64,000 nucleotides of DNA, from the NCBI GenBank assembly GCA_905221605.1, contig CAJNDS010002272.1:422501-486500 (forward strand), in the 5' to 3' direction. A program made the translations under genes and the position numbers. This DNA is from Symbiodinium natans (lineage: Eukaryota; Sar; Dinophyceae; Suessiales; Symbiodiniaceae). The notes beneath the pieces are model-generated. The model made no database searches, had not been told where the DNA came from, and was given only the letters and a program-made list of their open reading frames with translations. Below are positions 1-11,300 of this stretch, in pieces (positions within the stretch are counted from its first letter, which is position 1; each line of letters begins with the position of its first letter).

Positions 1-310
1 AGGTATCTCAGGTTTCGGCTTGGTGTTCCCATGGCACTTTTGAACACGAACATGGGTTAAGAACACTGAGAAAAAGAGGTTCAAGTTGAGGCGCAAATCC
101 GATCTTGAATCACCAAAAGCCAGGCAGAAGACACCCGACGCCCTAAGCCCTAAACCCGAAACTAAACCCCCCTGACCTAGAGACCCGTTTCCCTAAACCC
201 TGAACCCTAATTCCTAAACCATAAACCCTAAACCCTATACACCCTAAACCCTAAACCCCAATTAAGCCGTTAACCCAGGGACCCTTCTCCTTGAGCTCCT
301 CCCTCTCCAG

Positions 311-415
311 GCCACGAGGACCGCGGAGGACGAAGACTCCGATTCGGCTTCGGCGAATTTGGCGAAGCAGCTTTCCTTGAGGCGGGAAACCCCCCCGCCA
401 TGTCCACCAATTTAG
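311..415 (+). CDS. Candidate exon, unknown protein
   Basis: Island of GC3-rich sequence after a CTCTCCAG acceptor. Read from 311 it gives an acidic, disordered-looking stretch (starts ATRTAEDEDSDSASA, then LAKQLSLRRE) that stops at a TAG formed by the first base steps of a TTTAGGG array at 413-415. A second frame (HEDRGGRRLRFGFG...) is also open and would leave through a donor G|GTTTAGGG. I cannot choose between them. No family is recognised. Confidence 0.35.
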   Translation, partial: ATRTAEDEDSDSASANLAKQLSLRRETPPPCPPI

Positions 416-1741
416 GGGTTTAGGGTTTAGGGTTTAGGATTCAGGGTTTAGGGTTTAGGGTGTAGGGGGTGAGAAGAAATCACGGTTTCTGGGGGTCAAT
501 CACAACATGCAACCTTCTATAGCCTCATGGAAGCTTTGGTTTTTGCAGAGGGCCCCCAATGAAATCCACCCTAGCTCAACCCCCCCCCCCCTCCCTGTAA
601 ACCGCAAGCCCTCAAACGGGGTTTGGGACTGGGTTCTTGCTTCTTTACCGGAATCTTGAAACCCTACTTAGTCTAGGCCAATTGTTGCCCCTTTTTGTGT
701 TCTAGGCTCCTTAGAATGTAAGAAAACGAGAAACAAGGGTACTCTTCAAGTTTTGGTTGAATGACCAAAATTCAAGTGATACTAGATTCATCTCATAATG
801 TGGTTCCTGGGCTACCAAGCCTGCAGCTCGAAACTCAGAGTTCAGGGTTTTAGGGCTTAGGGTTTAGGGTTTAGGTTTTTGGCGTGAGCTGCCGCCCCCC
901 AAAAGACCTGGAGGTCTCCCTGCACTCTCTGCCTCCCAGCCCTACAACCCCCCCCCCCCCCCTTCCCCCGGAACAAGAAAGCAAGAATGCTCAGATAGAA
1001 TCCAAAACGATGAATCCCCAACAGTCACGGTCAGGAACCGCGAAACTGCGGAGCCTCGACAGAAGCGCGCCACACAAGCCAGGCGACTGCAACTGGGGAT
1101 TCTGGCGAGGAATTCACGTTGGGGCTTAATTATGCTTTTCTCGGGCTGATAGGGCATGTCCGCATGCTGGGGCAAGCAGATTATGTAGGGTGTATAAATG
1201 TAATTGAGTACATAAATAAGGTCTTCACATTCAGCAGCCGCTCTCAGTCTCTGGTCATCCTGAGGTCCTGTGTGCGAGGGGCGGTCACCATCAGAGACCC
1301 CCAAGCCTGCCCCAAAAGCCTTCCTGAAGCCCATAACCCTAGGGCTTTGAAACCCATCGCCCTAAACCCTAAACCCCAAACCCGAAACCCTAAACCCTAA
1401 ACCCTAAACCCTAAACCCCAAGCATTGTTTAAACCCAGCTGCCTGGCTTGCTTTTCATCCTTCACCCTGACCCAAAAATCTCCCAATGCAGGCCCTCCGC
1501 GGACCAGGCCGGGCGGAAGTATCAGGGGCCAACACCTGAACTTTAAGCTTTTTAGGCTTCCTTGCTTAGTAGGAATAATAAAGTTTATCCTTTCTTGCCT
1601 TGATTATTGGAGAACTAAGGTGATCCCTACACCCCTCAAAACCTGCCCAAACCTAGAAACTGAGCACCCCTCGGATACTTCTTTATACCATCCTTGGATC
1701 AACCTTCCCCCCCTCCCCCCAAAGCCCGTGTGCTCTTGCAG

Positions 1742-2093
1742 TTCGCAAGGCATGGCCGTGGAAATTTCGGATGCTACTGGTTGTAAATCGATGCTTCTTT
1801 CTGGAGGCTTTGACATCATGGTGATGCTATTCCGCATGGACAACATGACATGCCCATGGCAGCTTGCGCAACCCAGATCGAAAGCAGGTTCGAGTATTGC
1901 TGGAACTGCATGACGAAGGTCACGCGTGAGGGGCCTTACCAGGTTGCAAAAAGGCAGCTGTTCACGAGGACCGCACACATGCATTGGAGATCTGATACAA
2001 AAATGGAAGCCCTTCATCAGGGACTCAGTGGCAAAAGGCTTACCCCCAGCTGGTGTGTGCTGCCAAGAGCCAAAGCTTGCGAAACCCTTAGTT
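1742..2093 (+). CDS. Two-exon fragment, unknown protein
   Basis: Exon 1742-1779 follows a CTCTTGCAG acceptor and reads S-Q-G-M-A-V-E-I-S-D-A-T, ending one base into a codon at a GTTGTAAA donor. Exon 1863 onward completes that codon and stays open to a TAG at 2091-2093 (CATQIESRFEYCWNCM, then TKVTREGPYQ and further). It may instead be left at a donor after the PYQ codons (CAG|GTTGC at 1942). A small upstream exon at 1492-1518 is possible. No family recognised; the C-x-x-C in YCWNCM is too little to call a zinc site. Confidence 0.4.
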
Positions 2094-2571
2094 AAGGGAT
2101 GTCCTGCACACCCTGTAGACCCTCAATCAAGGGGCATCTCATGCATCATAGTTGCACCCATGACCCACAGTCTGACAGAGATACTCCAGTTTTAGGAATC
2201 TTCCTTCATCAAGGGGTCTCAGGTCCTAAGCCCTCAGCCCTGAAACCGAAACTAAGTGAGGGGTCGCCTCTTTAGGGGGTCCTTAGCGCATCCTAAACTC
2301 GAAAGCTCGAAAGGGCAAGCGCCTAGTGGAGAGGTCATCGAGATGGCTTCGGTGGGTAGCACGCCCTCCGGTGCCAGACGGGCCAGTATCCTGAGGCTGG
2401 CTAGTGTGTTTCCAGGTTTGTGTCGGGGTACGGGTATGGGGTTTAGAACAATTCGGGCCTTTGGGTTACGCCCCTGCAGGCCATGATGGGTTTAGGGCAA
2501 ACCCTAGCCCGAACCCCCAAACCCTACAAACGTGTATTTTGGGTATTCCAAGACCATGTCTCTCTGCGCAG

Positions 2572-2605
2572 GCGCTCCTCACGGAGCTCCACAACAGACG
2601 AGGAG
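2572..2605 (+). CDS. Candidate micro-exon
   Basis: Thirty-four nt between TCTGCGCAG and a GTTGAC donor, reading ALLTELHNRRG. Codon choice is like the other exons. It has no phased neighbours, so this rests on composition and splice sites only. Confidence 0.28.
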
Positions 2606-3045
2606 GTTGACGCCGTGCATTCTTGTAAGCCATTCGCATAAAACCCCTTCTCGGATTCCCAGGTAACCTACAAAAAATGTTGGTTTTGGGTTCTTAAGGC
2701 CGGGGTTAGAGTTTGGGTGCAGCGCTTTGGGCGGTGCTTTCGGGAGCCACCAGCTGCTGTTGACGGAACCTAGTCTGGCGTCAGGGCTTTGTCGAACCTT
2801 GGAGTTTAGATGGTTTCGGGAATTGGATTCGGAGTCTTCTCTTCATGGGGGTTGTTCAGTACGGTTCCGTCACAATTACCACGCGCGAGTTTTCCGGATG
2901 ATGGCCCTCAACCCTGAACTACCCAGCTCTAAAACCTTAAATTCCCAAGCCGCAAACCCAAGGTCTAGAAACATCAAAGCCTAAATTCTATAAGTCAATA
3001 GATGGCTTATCTTGAACTTGTATGTGCACTGTAGGTTATCTTGTG

Positions 3046-3202
3046 TAAGTATATATATATATATAAAGATGTACAGAAACAAAGAAATGCATCAGTATAT
3101 TTATATTTATTCATATATATATATGTATATATACTCATTCGTTTTACATCTATATCTATTTATCTGTCTATACATATATATATATATATACATATGTGTG
3201 CA
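3046..3202. repeat. AT/TA-rich microsatellite block
   Basis: Imperfect (TA)n and (TATA)n runs with scattered C and G interrupt otherwise balanced-composition DNA. The two overlapping open frames here encode only Tyr/Ile alternation and are an artefact of the repeat. Confidence 0.8.
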
Positions 3203-3245
3203 TATTTATGCTGTAGGATACCCTCTGCTTTGGGGTTTTCGCAAG

Positions 3246-3281
3246 GCTGCTGCATCGTCGCACTCGCTCCTCGGCTCGCAG
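3246..3281 (+). CDS. Candidate exon
   Basis: TTTTCGCAAG acceptor, then twelve codons (AAASSHSLLGSQ) to a CAG|GTGCCA donor. Phase 0 at both ends. Not linked to a gene. Confidence 0.28.
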
Positions 3282-3488
3282 GTGCCAACTGCGAGTTTTT
3301 GTTTGGCTAGAAGCTTGGTGCTCAGGGAAAGAGTTCAGAGTTTAGGGTTTGGGGTTTAGGGTTTGGGGTTCAGGGTGTAGGCTTTGGGGCTAGGGTAGGG
3401 TTTGAGGTTTAGCGGTTTGGTTTAGGGTGAGGGTCGGATGTGCGATATACCTGTTTGTTATTGTTGTATCCCTGCTTGAGATCCTTAG

Positions 3489-3600
3489 CAACCCGTTGTT
3501 TTGCTGCAAAGCCCGTCGTCCTGACAATAATAGCGTCTTCGGTTTCAAGCTTTTGCGGACTCTGAATCGCTTGGCTGACCCACAAGCGCTCAAACCCTGA
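3489..3600 (+). CDS. Candidate terminal exon
   Basis: After the acceptor GATCCTTAG the frame NPLFCCKARRPDNNS... then FGFKLLRTLNRLADPQ runs to a TGA at 3598-3600. Composition is protein-like but codon bias is weaker than in the clear exons. A further open stretch, DCRLPASAQILRTRL and onward, lies at 3713-3832 and may be another terminal exon. Function unknown. Confidence 0.3.
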
Positions 3601-3955
3601 CCCTAAGACCCTCAAGCCCTCAGCCATCTGATTCTATACAACCCCAAGAACTCCCCCCAAACTCCAAAGCCCAAGCCCTAAACCCTATACCCTGTACCCT
3701 AAACCCCAGCAAGATTGCCGGTTGCCCGCATCTGCGCAAATCTTGCGGACCAGGCTTGACATGATGCGAGAGAGCAACACAAGCAACACCAGGCACAGGC
3801 ACGCAATCCGACATGCGCACTGCAGCTCATGACTCTAAACGCTCAAACCCCGAAACCCTAGATTTCGACCTTCAAACCCTTGCATTCCCTATGCCCTATG
3901 CCTTAGGAAGCCCTGTGAATTTCTACCCGTCTAGGGTTTAGGGTTTAGGGTTTAG

Positions 3956-4408
3956 GGCTGTGACTATCGCTCCTTGCGGCTGGCTAGCGTTCGCGACGCT
4001 GGCGTGCCAGAGGCTGAGCTCTTGGCCCTCAAAGCCTCGGCAAGCGGGTGCCGGGTTTGGATTTCGGGGATACGGATGCGAGACTCGAAGTGGGGCTTTG
4101 GACCGTGTCCGCCCCAAAACCCCAAGACCCCAAAACCCCACAGCCCCAAAACCCCAAGACGCCAAGACGCCCCAAAACCCAAAAACCCCAAGACGCCCCA
4201 AAACCCAAAGACCCCACAACCCAAAACACCCAAGAACCCAAAACCCCAAAACCCAAAAAATCCCAAATCCTTTCGGGCTGAGAATCGCCTTCTCTCAGAG
4301 ACACTTAGGAGATCTTTGGCATGGCTACCCGAAGTCGCTCGCCAAGTGCCGGGACCTTGCGGCGTTTGCCCCGAGGGGGCGCGCACGACTGCTTGGATAC
4401 TAGGATGG
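3956..4408 (+). CDS. Two-exon chain, unknown protein
   Basis: Exon 3956-4047 begins immediately after a (TTTAGGG)3 array, using its last TTTAG as acceptor. It reads GCDYRSLRLASVRDAG, then VPEAELLALKASASG, to a donor GG|GTGCCG. The two leftover bases are completed by exon 4309-4408 (acceptor CACTTAG), which reads RSLAWLPEVARQVPG and on to ATACTAGGATGG|GTTTCAGGG. Phases match. The intron holds a CCCCAAAA/CCCCAAGA degenerate repeat whose reverse frames give spurious GFGVLGFW ORFs. Function unknown; probably helical. Confidence 0.48.
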
Positions 4409-4984
4409 GTTTCAGGGTTTAGGGGTTACCCTAAACCCTAAACCCTAAACCCGATTTAGAATTCTAAGCTGTGGGTCTGAGAGTTTTGGGTTTCAGATCT
4501 CTGCAGAATTGAGGTGAGTGGCTGCTCAGGGAGTTAAATTTTGGGCTGCTTCAGGATGTTTGCAGGGTTCGGGAGGATTTGTTTTAAACCCTAAATGATT
4601 TGTTCTTGCCTGTTTTGGTATTGAGCTTAGAGGTATTTTTCGGTCAGGCATGCTGGCCTTAGGACATGCAATGCTGCATCTCAGTCTTTTCGTAGTAGGA
4701 CATGAGGGAGCTTGGCACTTTACATCCTCCTACATGACGCCAGAAGGGGGTATGCAGGGATCCCAATGCCCTAGTTAACTTTCGATTGAGAATTAGTAAG
4801 GCAGTCTTAGAGGTAGCATCTCATCGAGACCCGGTATAAACAATCCTTGAGGAGAAGAACAACGAATCACGCAAAAACCCCAACCACCTCAAAACTGCAT
4901 TCCAAAGCCAGGGGCCCCGGTGTGTCTGTTTGTCCCTGTCTGTGTCTGTGTCGGCGTCCGTGTCTCTGTCGGGTCTCTGTCCGT

Positions 4985-5112
4985 GTCTCTGTCAGCGCGC
5001 GCGCGTGCGTGCCTGACGTACGTGCGGGCGTGCGGGCGTGCGGCCGTGAGTGGTTGGGTGGGTGGGTGGGGGAGGGTGGGAGGGTGGAAGGGTGGGTGGG
5101 AGGGTGGGTGGG

Positions 5113-5147
<35 letters not shown>

Positions 5148-5150
5148 GCG
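4985..5150 (+). repeat. Low-complexity GT/GGGT block
   Basis: Runs of GTGC, (GGGT)n, (GGGA)n and finally a perfect (TG)n of about 16 units. Simple sequence between gene segments; no coding potential beyond repeat-driven Val/Gly frames. Confidence 0.8.
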
Positions 5151-5268
5151 GGTGTCGATGCTTTGTGGCTTTAGCTTTGATCCCTGGAAACCTTCATAGC
5201 CTCGTCGGGATTCTTGTTTAGGTTGTTTTCGGATGTGTGGATTGATGGATTCTGGGCTGAGGGCTAAG

Positions 5269-7430
5269 GGAGATACCGAGGCACGACTGCTGGCGCCGCC
5301 CTCCCTGCATGTGGAGCTTGAGGCGCCAGTCTTGGCGTTGTCAGAGCCGGTGTTTTGAAGCCCCTAAGCCCTTAACATTACACATTAAGCCCAAACCCTA
5401 AACCCTACACCCTAACCCCGAACCCCTAAAACCTAAACCATAAACCCGAGCCTCAGATTCTAATTCACATCTGGGAGCCCCCCTCTCGAGGTTGCAGGGA
5501 TCGGTCGCATGGCGCACTATTGGGTTTAGGGTTTAGGGCTTAGGGTTTAGGGTTTAGGGTTTAGGGTTTTAGGGTTTTAGGGTTTTAGGGTTTTAGGGTT
5601 TAGGGTTTAGGGTTTAGGGCCGCCCCGCTTGGAGGTTCATGGTACTTATGTACTGCTTAGAACTGTACTTAGGGTTTGAGATTGCCCTCGTCCTGGAAAG
5701 CGCTTCGAATTTGTGGGGCTTGGGGTTTCAGGTACACCCTAAACCCTAAACCCTAAACCGTAAATCCTAACCCCTAAACCCTAAACCCTAAACCCTAAAC
5801 AGCAAGACCTTGAAGAGGCACCACGAAACCTCTAAAACACCACGAAACAAGCTCCCTGTGCCTCAGGAGGCATCGGTGCAGGAGCAGGCCCAGCTTCGCT
5901 GGAGTTCGGTCAGGTTTTAGGGTTTAGGGTTTAGGGTTTAGGGTTTAGGGTTTAGGGTTTAGGGTTTAGGGTTTAGGGTTTAGGGTTTAGGGTTTAGATC
6001 CCCGGCCCTGACCCCGAAGTATCCTTAGCCCTCTAGCAGACCCTGCCTCGATTGTCGAGATCCGAAATGGGGGTTTACGAAAAATGGGGGACCCCCAAAA
6101 TATAGATCCCCAAATGATCCCCAAACATTAGGGTTTAGGGTTTAGGGTTTAGGATATTATAGATCCCCAAATAGTAGGCTCCCGTCTAATCAGGGCTCAA
6201 TAAGGTACCCCTGATTTCGGAAACACCCACATGAAAGGCAGTGGCGAAAGAAGAACTTCGCGCACGAGTTACCTGCGTTGCGCGCGGTTTAGGGATTGCA
6301 GGGCTCAGGCCGCTGAAGGATGTTGAACCCTAGCTCCAACCCTTAGACCGGCACCCATTTAGGAAATTCAGCAGTCAAGGGTGTTAGGGTTTAGGGTTTA
6401 GGGTTTGAAGTTTGGGGTTTAGGGGGACCCTTGAGTCCTTCACCGACATTTGTGGGTTGCGTTGCAGTTCAGGGCTTCAACTTTAGGTTGAAACCCTAAA
6501 CCCTACACCCTAAACCCTAAGCCCTCCCCGACAAGTGGCAGGCACGTCGCGTGGAGAGTCTTCTCCCGGCCCTGGCCTCAGGAGTCTCGCAGGGGCGTAG
6601 AGGATTTCGAGTTTGCGCTGGCAGGGTTTAGGGTGTAGGGTTTAGGGTTCAGGGCTTAATTAGGGTTCAGGGTTTAGGGTGTTGGGTTTTGGGCGGTTTT
6701 TTGGGGGGCGGGGGGGGTTGGGGGTTGGGCGTTTAGGGTTTGGGGTTGAGGGATTTTCACGAAAGCTGGCATCGCTAGGCTTGCGTTGAGGCTCGGCTTG
6801 AGCAGGACGGTCAAAGACCTCTCTCATACATGCTCGTGCTCCACCCTAAACCCGAAACCCTAAACCCTAAACCCGAAACCCTAAACCCTAAAAGAGATTG
6901 GAGCACTGTCAAAGAGTCAGGGACAGTGGTGAGTTCCTCCTCGTCATGGTTGCCCACCCGGGCCCGGCTGTTAAGGGAGGAGTTCGGCGCTACTTGTAGG
7001 GTGGGACTCCGGTGTGACAAGCCAAGGGAAGGGTCAAAGCAAGTAGGGTTCAGGGATGTATGGGCTTCCGTCAGGGTTTGGGGTGGAGGGTCAGGTTTCC
7101 ACTTGGGATTGTGGACCCCAAGCCCGGAGACCACGCGTGGGCCTTTCAACCCGAGTAAGTGCATGAAGTGCATGCTCGGCGAGCATGCCCGTGCCGGGCC
7201 GAGCATGCCCCCAAACCCTAAGCCCGAAACCCGAAACCCGAAACCCTAAACCCTAAACCCTAAACCCCAAACCCTAGACCCTAAACCCTAAACCCTAAAC
7301 CCTAAACCCTAAACCCTAAACCCTGAAGGGTGTTGTCTTAAGGGAGCTTTAGGGGGGTGCTTAGCACCAAAAGCCGGAAGACCCAGGAAAACATCCAGAG
7401 CCGACTCCGCGGCATGGTCGCAGAGGCACT
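5269..7430 (+). CDS. Nine-exon chain with telomeric-repeat introns, unknown protein
   Basis: Exons 5269-5349, 5498-5523, 5618-5634, 5867-5913, 5998-6018, 6242-6286, 6542-6596, 6895-6928 and 7365-7430 join in consistent phase at every step. Segments include ARLLAPPSLHVELEAP, GIGAGAGPASLEFGQ, WRKKNFAHELPALRA, ARRVESLLPALASGVSQG and TKSRKTQENIQSRLRG. The third exon is only 17 nt. The introns 5524-5617 and 5914-5997 consist wholly of TTTAGGG/TTTTAGGG units; 6287 begins GTTTAGGG. The final donor is CACT|GTGAGT. The 5' end is not found. The next clear exon (8326) is out of phase by one, so an exon is missing or a new gene starts. No domain recognised; basic and helical near the 3' end. Confidence 0.6.
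7231..7325 (-). repeat. Interstitial telomeric array (CCCTAAA)n
   Basis: About twelve CCCTAAA units with CCCGAAA variants at the 5' edge, inside the intron before exon 7365. Confidence 0.9.
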
Positions 7431-7435
7431 GTGAG

Positions 7436-7570
7436 TCAGGGTTTAGGGTTTAGGGTTTAGGGTTTAGGGTTTAGGGTTTAGGGTTTAGGGTTTAGGGTTT
7501 AGGGATTAGGGTTTAGGGTTTAGGGTTTAGGGTTCAGGGTTCAGGGTTCAGGGTTGAGGGTTGAGGGTTT
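7436..7570 (+). repeat. Interstitial telomeric array (TTTAGGG)n grading into TTCAGGG/TTGAGGG
   Basis: Starts five bases after the GTGAGT donor of exon 7365-7430. Perfect heptamers pass into blocks of TTCAGGG and then TTGAGGG, so variants are clustered, as expected from local tandem copying rather than random mutation. Confidence 0.9.
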
Positions 7571-7689
7571 AGGTTGAAGAGGGTTTTGGTGTTTTGTTGA
7601 GGCAGCTTTCTGTTTTTTCTCGAGGGAGGGGTTTGAGTTTTTGTTTGAGGGTCGTTTGGGGCCTATAGCTTTCACAGGGCTTTAAGGTT

Positions 7690-7960
7690 TGTAGGTTTTT
7701 TTGGGGGTTTGTGGGTTCTTGGGGGTTAATAGGGTTTATGGGGTTTATCGGGCTTATAGGGTTTATAGGGTCTTCAAGGCTTATCGGATTTATAGGTTTT
7801 TGTTGGGGCTCATAGGGCTTTTTAGGTTTTTTGTTGGATTTATAGGGTTTACAGGGTTTGTAATGTTTGTTGGGCGGTTTAAGGTTTATGGGTTTTTTCG
7901 GGTTTATAGCGCTTTTCGGGTTATAAGGTTTATGGGGTTCATGGGGTTTATGGGGCTGCC
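7690..7960 (+). repeat. Degenerate GGGTTTAT 8-10-mer array
   Basis: Tandem TAGGGTTTA-type units of 8-10 bp with substitutions. The 105- and 179-codon open frames across it encode only repeat peptides (YRVYGVYR or KPINPISP), so I do not treat them as genes. Confidence 0.75.
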
Positions 7961-8325
7961 GCGGCTTCGTTTGATAGCGGGTTCCTGCCATTTCCTGCCT
8001 ACGGGGCCCTTTTGCTGAAATGTCTCTCTGTCTAGGGTTAGTAATGTTTGTTGGCTCATGTTGGAGGCTTAGGGGAACTCTTTCGGAACATTGGGGGTGC
8101 TCTCGCACCTCGTCAAAACTGTCCTTTGTGAGCCTAGGACCCTAAGACCCTTGGAGGGTCTTACAAGCTTCCAAACCCTTAAACTCCAAACCCTAAACCC
8201 CAAACCCTCAACCCTAATCCCCAAACCCTAAACCCTAAACCCCAAGCTCTAAACTCCAAACCCTAAACCCCAAGCCCTAAACCCTAAACCCTCAACCCTG
8301 AGACCCTAAACCCGAAAACCCGCAG

Positions 8326-11300
8326 GGCCTGGTCAAAGAGGGCGATCTTGATCTGCAGGCTCCCAGTTGGCTAAAGTGGATCGTGACAGTGAGGGAGGGG
8401 GAAGGGGGGGAGTCAGGACTCGTGTTAGGGTTTAGGGTTTAGGGTTGAGGGTCTTAGGGTTTAGGGTTCAGGGTTCAGGGGTTAGGGCTTTAGGGCTTTA
8501 GGGTTTAGGGCTTAGGGTTTAGGGTTTGGGGTTTCGGGTTTAGGGTTGCCTTTCGGGGTTGAGGGCTTGATGGTTTCAGAGGTTTGGGCAGGGTTGTCCC
8601 TTAGATTCTGCTTGAGCACTGCCGAGCCGCAAACCCTACTTTGGGCCGCATGTTCTGTGTGTGGGGGTGAGGGTTTGGGGTTTAGGGTTTGGGGTTTGGG
8701 GTTTAGGGTTTTGGGTTTAGGGTTTGGGGTTTAGGGTTTAGGGGTCACCGCAGAGCGGCAGGCTCAGGGTTCAGCTCGGGGCACAACGTCAGTTTTGCTT
8801 TCAGGGTAGCTGGGCCAGGGAGGGTTTGGGGATAGGGTTCGCGTTGGTTTAGGATTTAGGATTCTATGAAGCTCGGACAGGCTACCGTACATCACCAAAC
8901 CCGGTTCGGCGTCAGAACAGCGAATGACATTAATCCTGGATGCTTCTGGTGTGAACTCAGAGACACTTGAAGGGCCATTACAGGATCATTATCTGACTAT
9001 AGAAGGACTGTTCAGGGACATTTGGGTAGATTCAGCATTATTCAGTTTTGAGCAGAGGTCGCCAGGGTGAGAGAGCAGTAAAGTAAAGGATCCCATAAGT
9101 GAGTTTGTTGCTCCCCCCCTCCTTCTTTGCCAGCTTGCCCTTGAGATTCATGCGAGCTCGAAATCTGCAAAGCCTCAGACTCTTGGCCCTCGAAAGGCTC
9201 CAAACACTACACCCTGAACACCCTGAACCCTGAGCCTGTTTGCCTTCTGCCATCCAGTCTCTAGAGCCGAGGCACCCAGCCTAAGATCCCTCGACTCTCA
9301 ACTCGCCATGAACCCTGTAAGCCCTAAACCCAACAGGTCCTGCAATCCCTGAACCCTCAAGCCCTTTTAAGATCTTTTAAGCCTTCAACCCTACGCCCTC
9401 TAAACCTTGAAATCCTCTTAACCGGGAAACGCTATAAACCCATATCCGAGGCACCAAGCCCCGCAAACCGTCAATCTTGTGAATAAGCCGACCTCATGCT
9501 TGTTCCAAGCGTTTGTCCATGCGCCCGAGCGGCTGCCATACCTTCGCGACCTGCTACACAACACCAGGCCGTTTGGTGGGAGTTTGGGGTTTAGGGTTTA
9601 GGGTTTAGGGTTTAGGGGCGCTTGGTCAGGGTACGGAGTTGATGGTTCAGGGTTTGGGGGGTTTGGGGGGTTTAGGGTTGAGAGGTTCGTTTTTCGGTCG
9701 TTCCGCGGATCTTTCTTTCTTTTGTTTGCTAGGGTGTTTGAGTTGTGTTATGATAGGATGAGGTTTTTCCCTGGAACGTGTGGAGCCGTTTTTTGGGGCT
9801 TGGTGGGCTGGTTGGGTTTGGGTTTTAGGTTTGTGTTGTGTCTGGCGTTGTTGTAATACAAAAACAAGTGACACCTACATCCAATCCTGAAGCCCACGAT
9901 CCAGCCCCCAAAGCAGCGCCAACTCCAACTGCCAAGTCAACTACACCCTGCACGCACAAAAAAACCCACCATGAGCTCTATACGACCCTTCTGAACCCTG
10001 TCCTCAATTTTTAGGGTTTAAGGTTGCAGGCCTTTGCAAATCACATAAGAACCGTCAGCATGAAGAAGGCCCCCGTGCAGAGGTGCACACGCCGCTTCCC
10101 GGGACTCCTGCGGCGTGGGGCGGCCTCACGGCAGCTGGCGTAGCAGCACGGAGGGCTGGCGTCCTACGACGAGCCGCCCGCGAGTCGGACGAGAGGCAGG
10201 CGCTTAATCCAGAGCTCTAGTAAGACTTATATGTCTTCAGTATAGGGGGGTTTAGGAGAGAGGGATAATTCAAGGTTCAGGGAGCTAGGGGAGAATCATG
10301 TTAGGGATGTTTGTGGCTTAGGGCTTGCAGCTCCCTGGCCCTAAGAGGACGGCTGTCGCGCAGTTGGAGCGCCTTGCGTCGGAGCTGCGGGCACTGCGAG
10401 CGCAGTGCCAGGGCATGGAGAGGTAAAATCATCCTCGGACCAAGAGTAGGGTTGAGGGTTAGGATTTTAGGGGTCTAGGGTTTAGGGATGTCGGGGTTTA
10501 AGAATTTACTGGTTTAGGGGTTTTGGGGGTTTAGGGATTTAGGGGTTTTGGGGTTTAGAGGTGTAGGGGTTTGGGGGTTTAGGGATTTAGGGGTTTAGGG
10601 GTTTACGGGTTTCGGGCTTAGGTTCCCTTACAATTGCCCCTTCCTAGGCTACTCTTGGGTCGAGTAGCTCAGTGGATGTTCGAGTCAGCTTGAGTTGTGC
10701 ATGCATACGCGTGCTTTTGCTCTGGATCTGAGGCTCTTTGTGAGCCAGAGGGTTTCGGGTGTACCCGGAACAAGGACACTCCTAAACTCAATCCCTTATC
10801 AGGGTTCAAAAGGTAAGCCCTCCATCCCTCCTCCCCTCCACCCTAAACCCTAAACTCCAATCCCTTAATCCTTAGGCCCTAAACGCCTCTGAGAATCCTT
10901 TAATCCGTAAACCCTAAACGCCTTTAAGGGTTCTGTTCCAAGAAATCCCTAAACCCTAAACCCTAAACCCTAAACCCTAAACCCTAAACCCTAACCCTAA
11001 ACCATAAACCCTAAACCCTAAACCCTAAACCCTAAACCCTAAACTCCTCAGGCTAGAAGAGGGGCTCCCCAAGTTGGGCCAAGATGTCTCAGCAATCGAG
11101 GAGCGACTCTGGGGCTTAGGGTTGTTTAGGGTTTAGGGTTTAGGGTGTTTAGGGTTTTCGAGTCTGGGTTTTTTTAGGGTTTTTCGGGTTTCGGGTTGAG
11201 GACTTGTGGTTTAAGGGCCCTAAACCCAAATCGCGAGATTTTCAGCAACACGCTGTTGGGGTGGTTCAAAAGCTCTGACGCACAAGAAGCCACGACCCTT

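Noticed and set aside
3938-4441. Minus-strand ORFs rich in GFWGLGVLGF
   Set aside because: Produced by the CCCCAAAA-type repeat in the intron 4048-4308; the + strand exons on both sides have better codon use and phased splice sites.
7569-8108. 179-codon minus ORF and 105-codon plus ORF
   Set aside because: Both are translations of a degenerate GGGTTTAT array with no other support.
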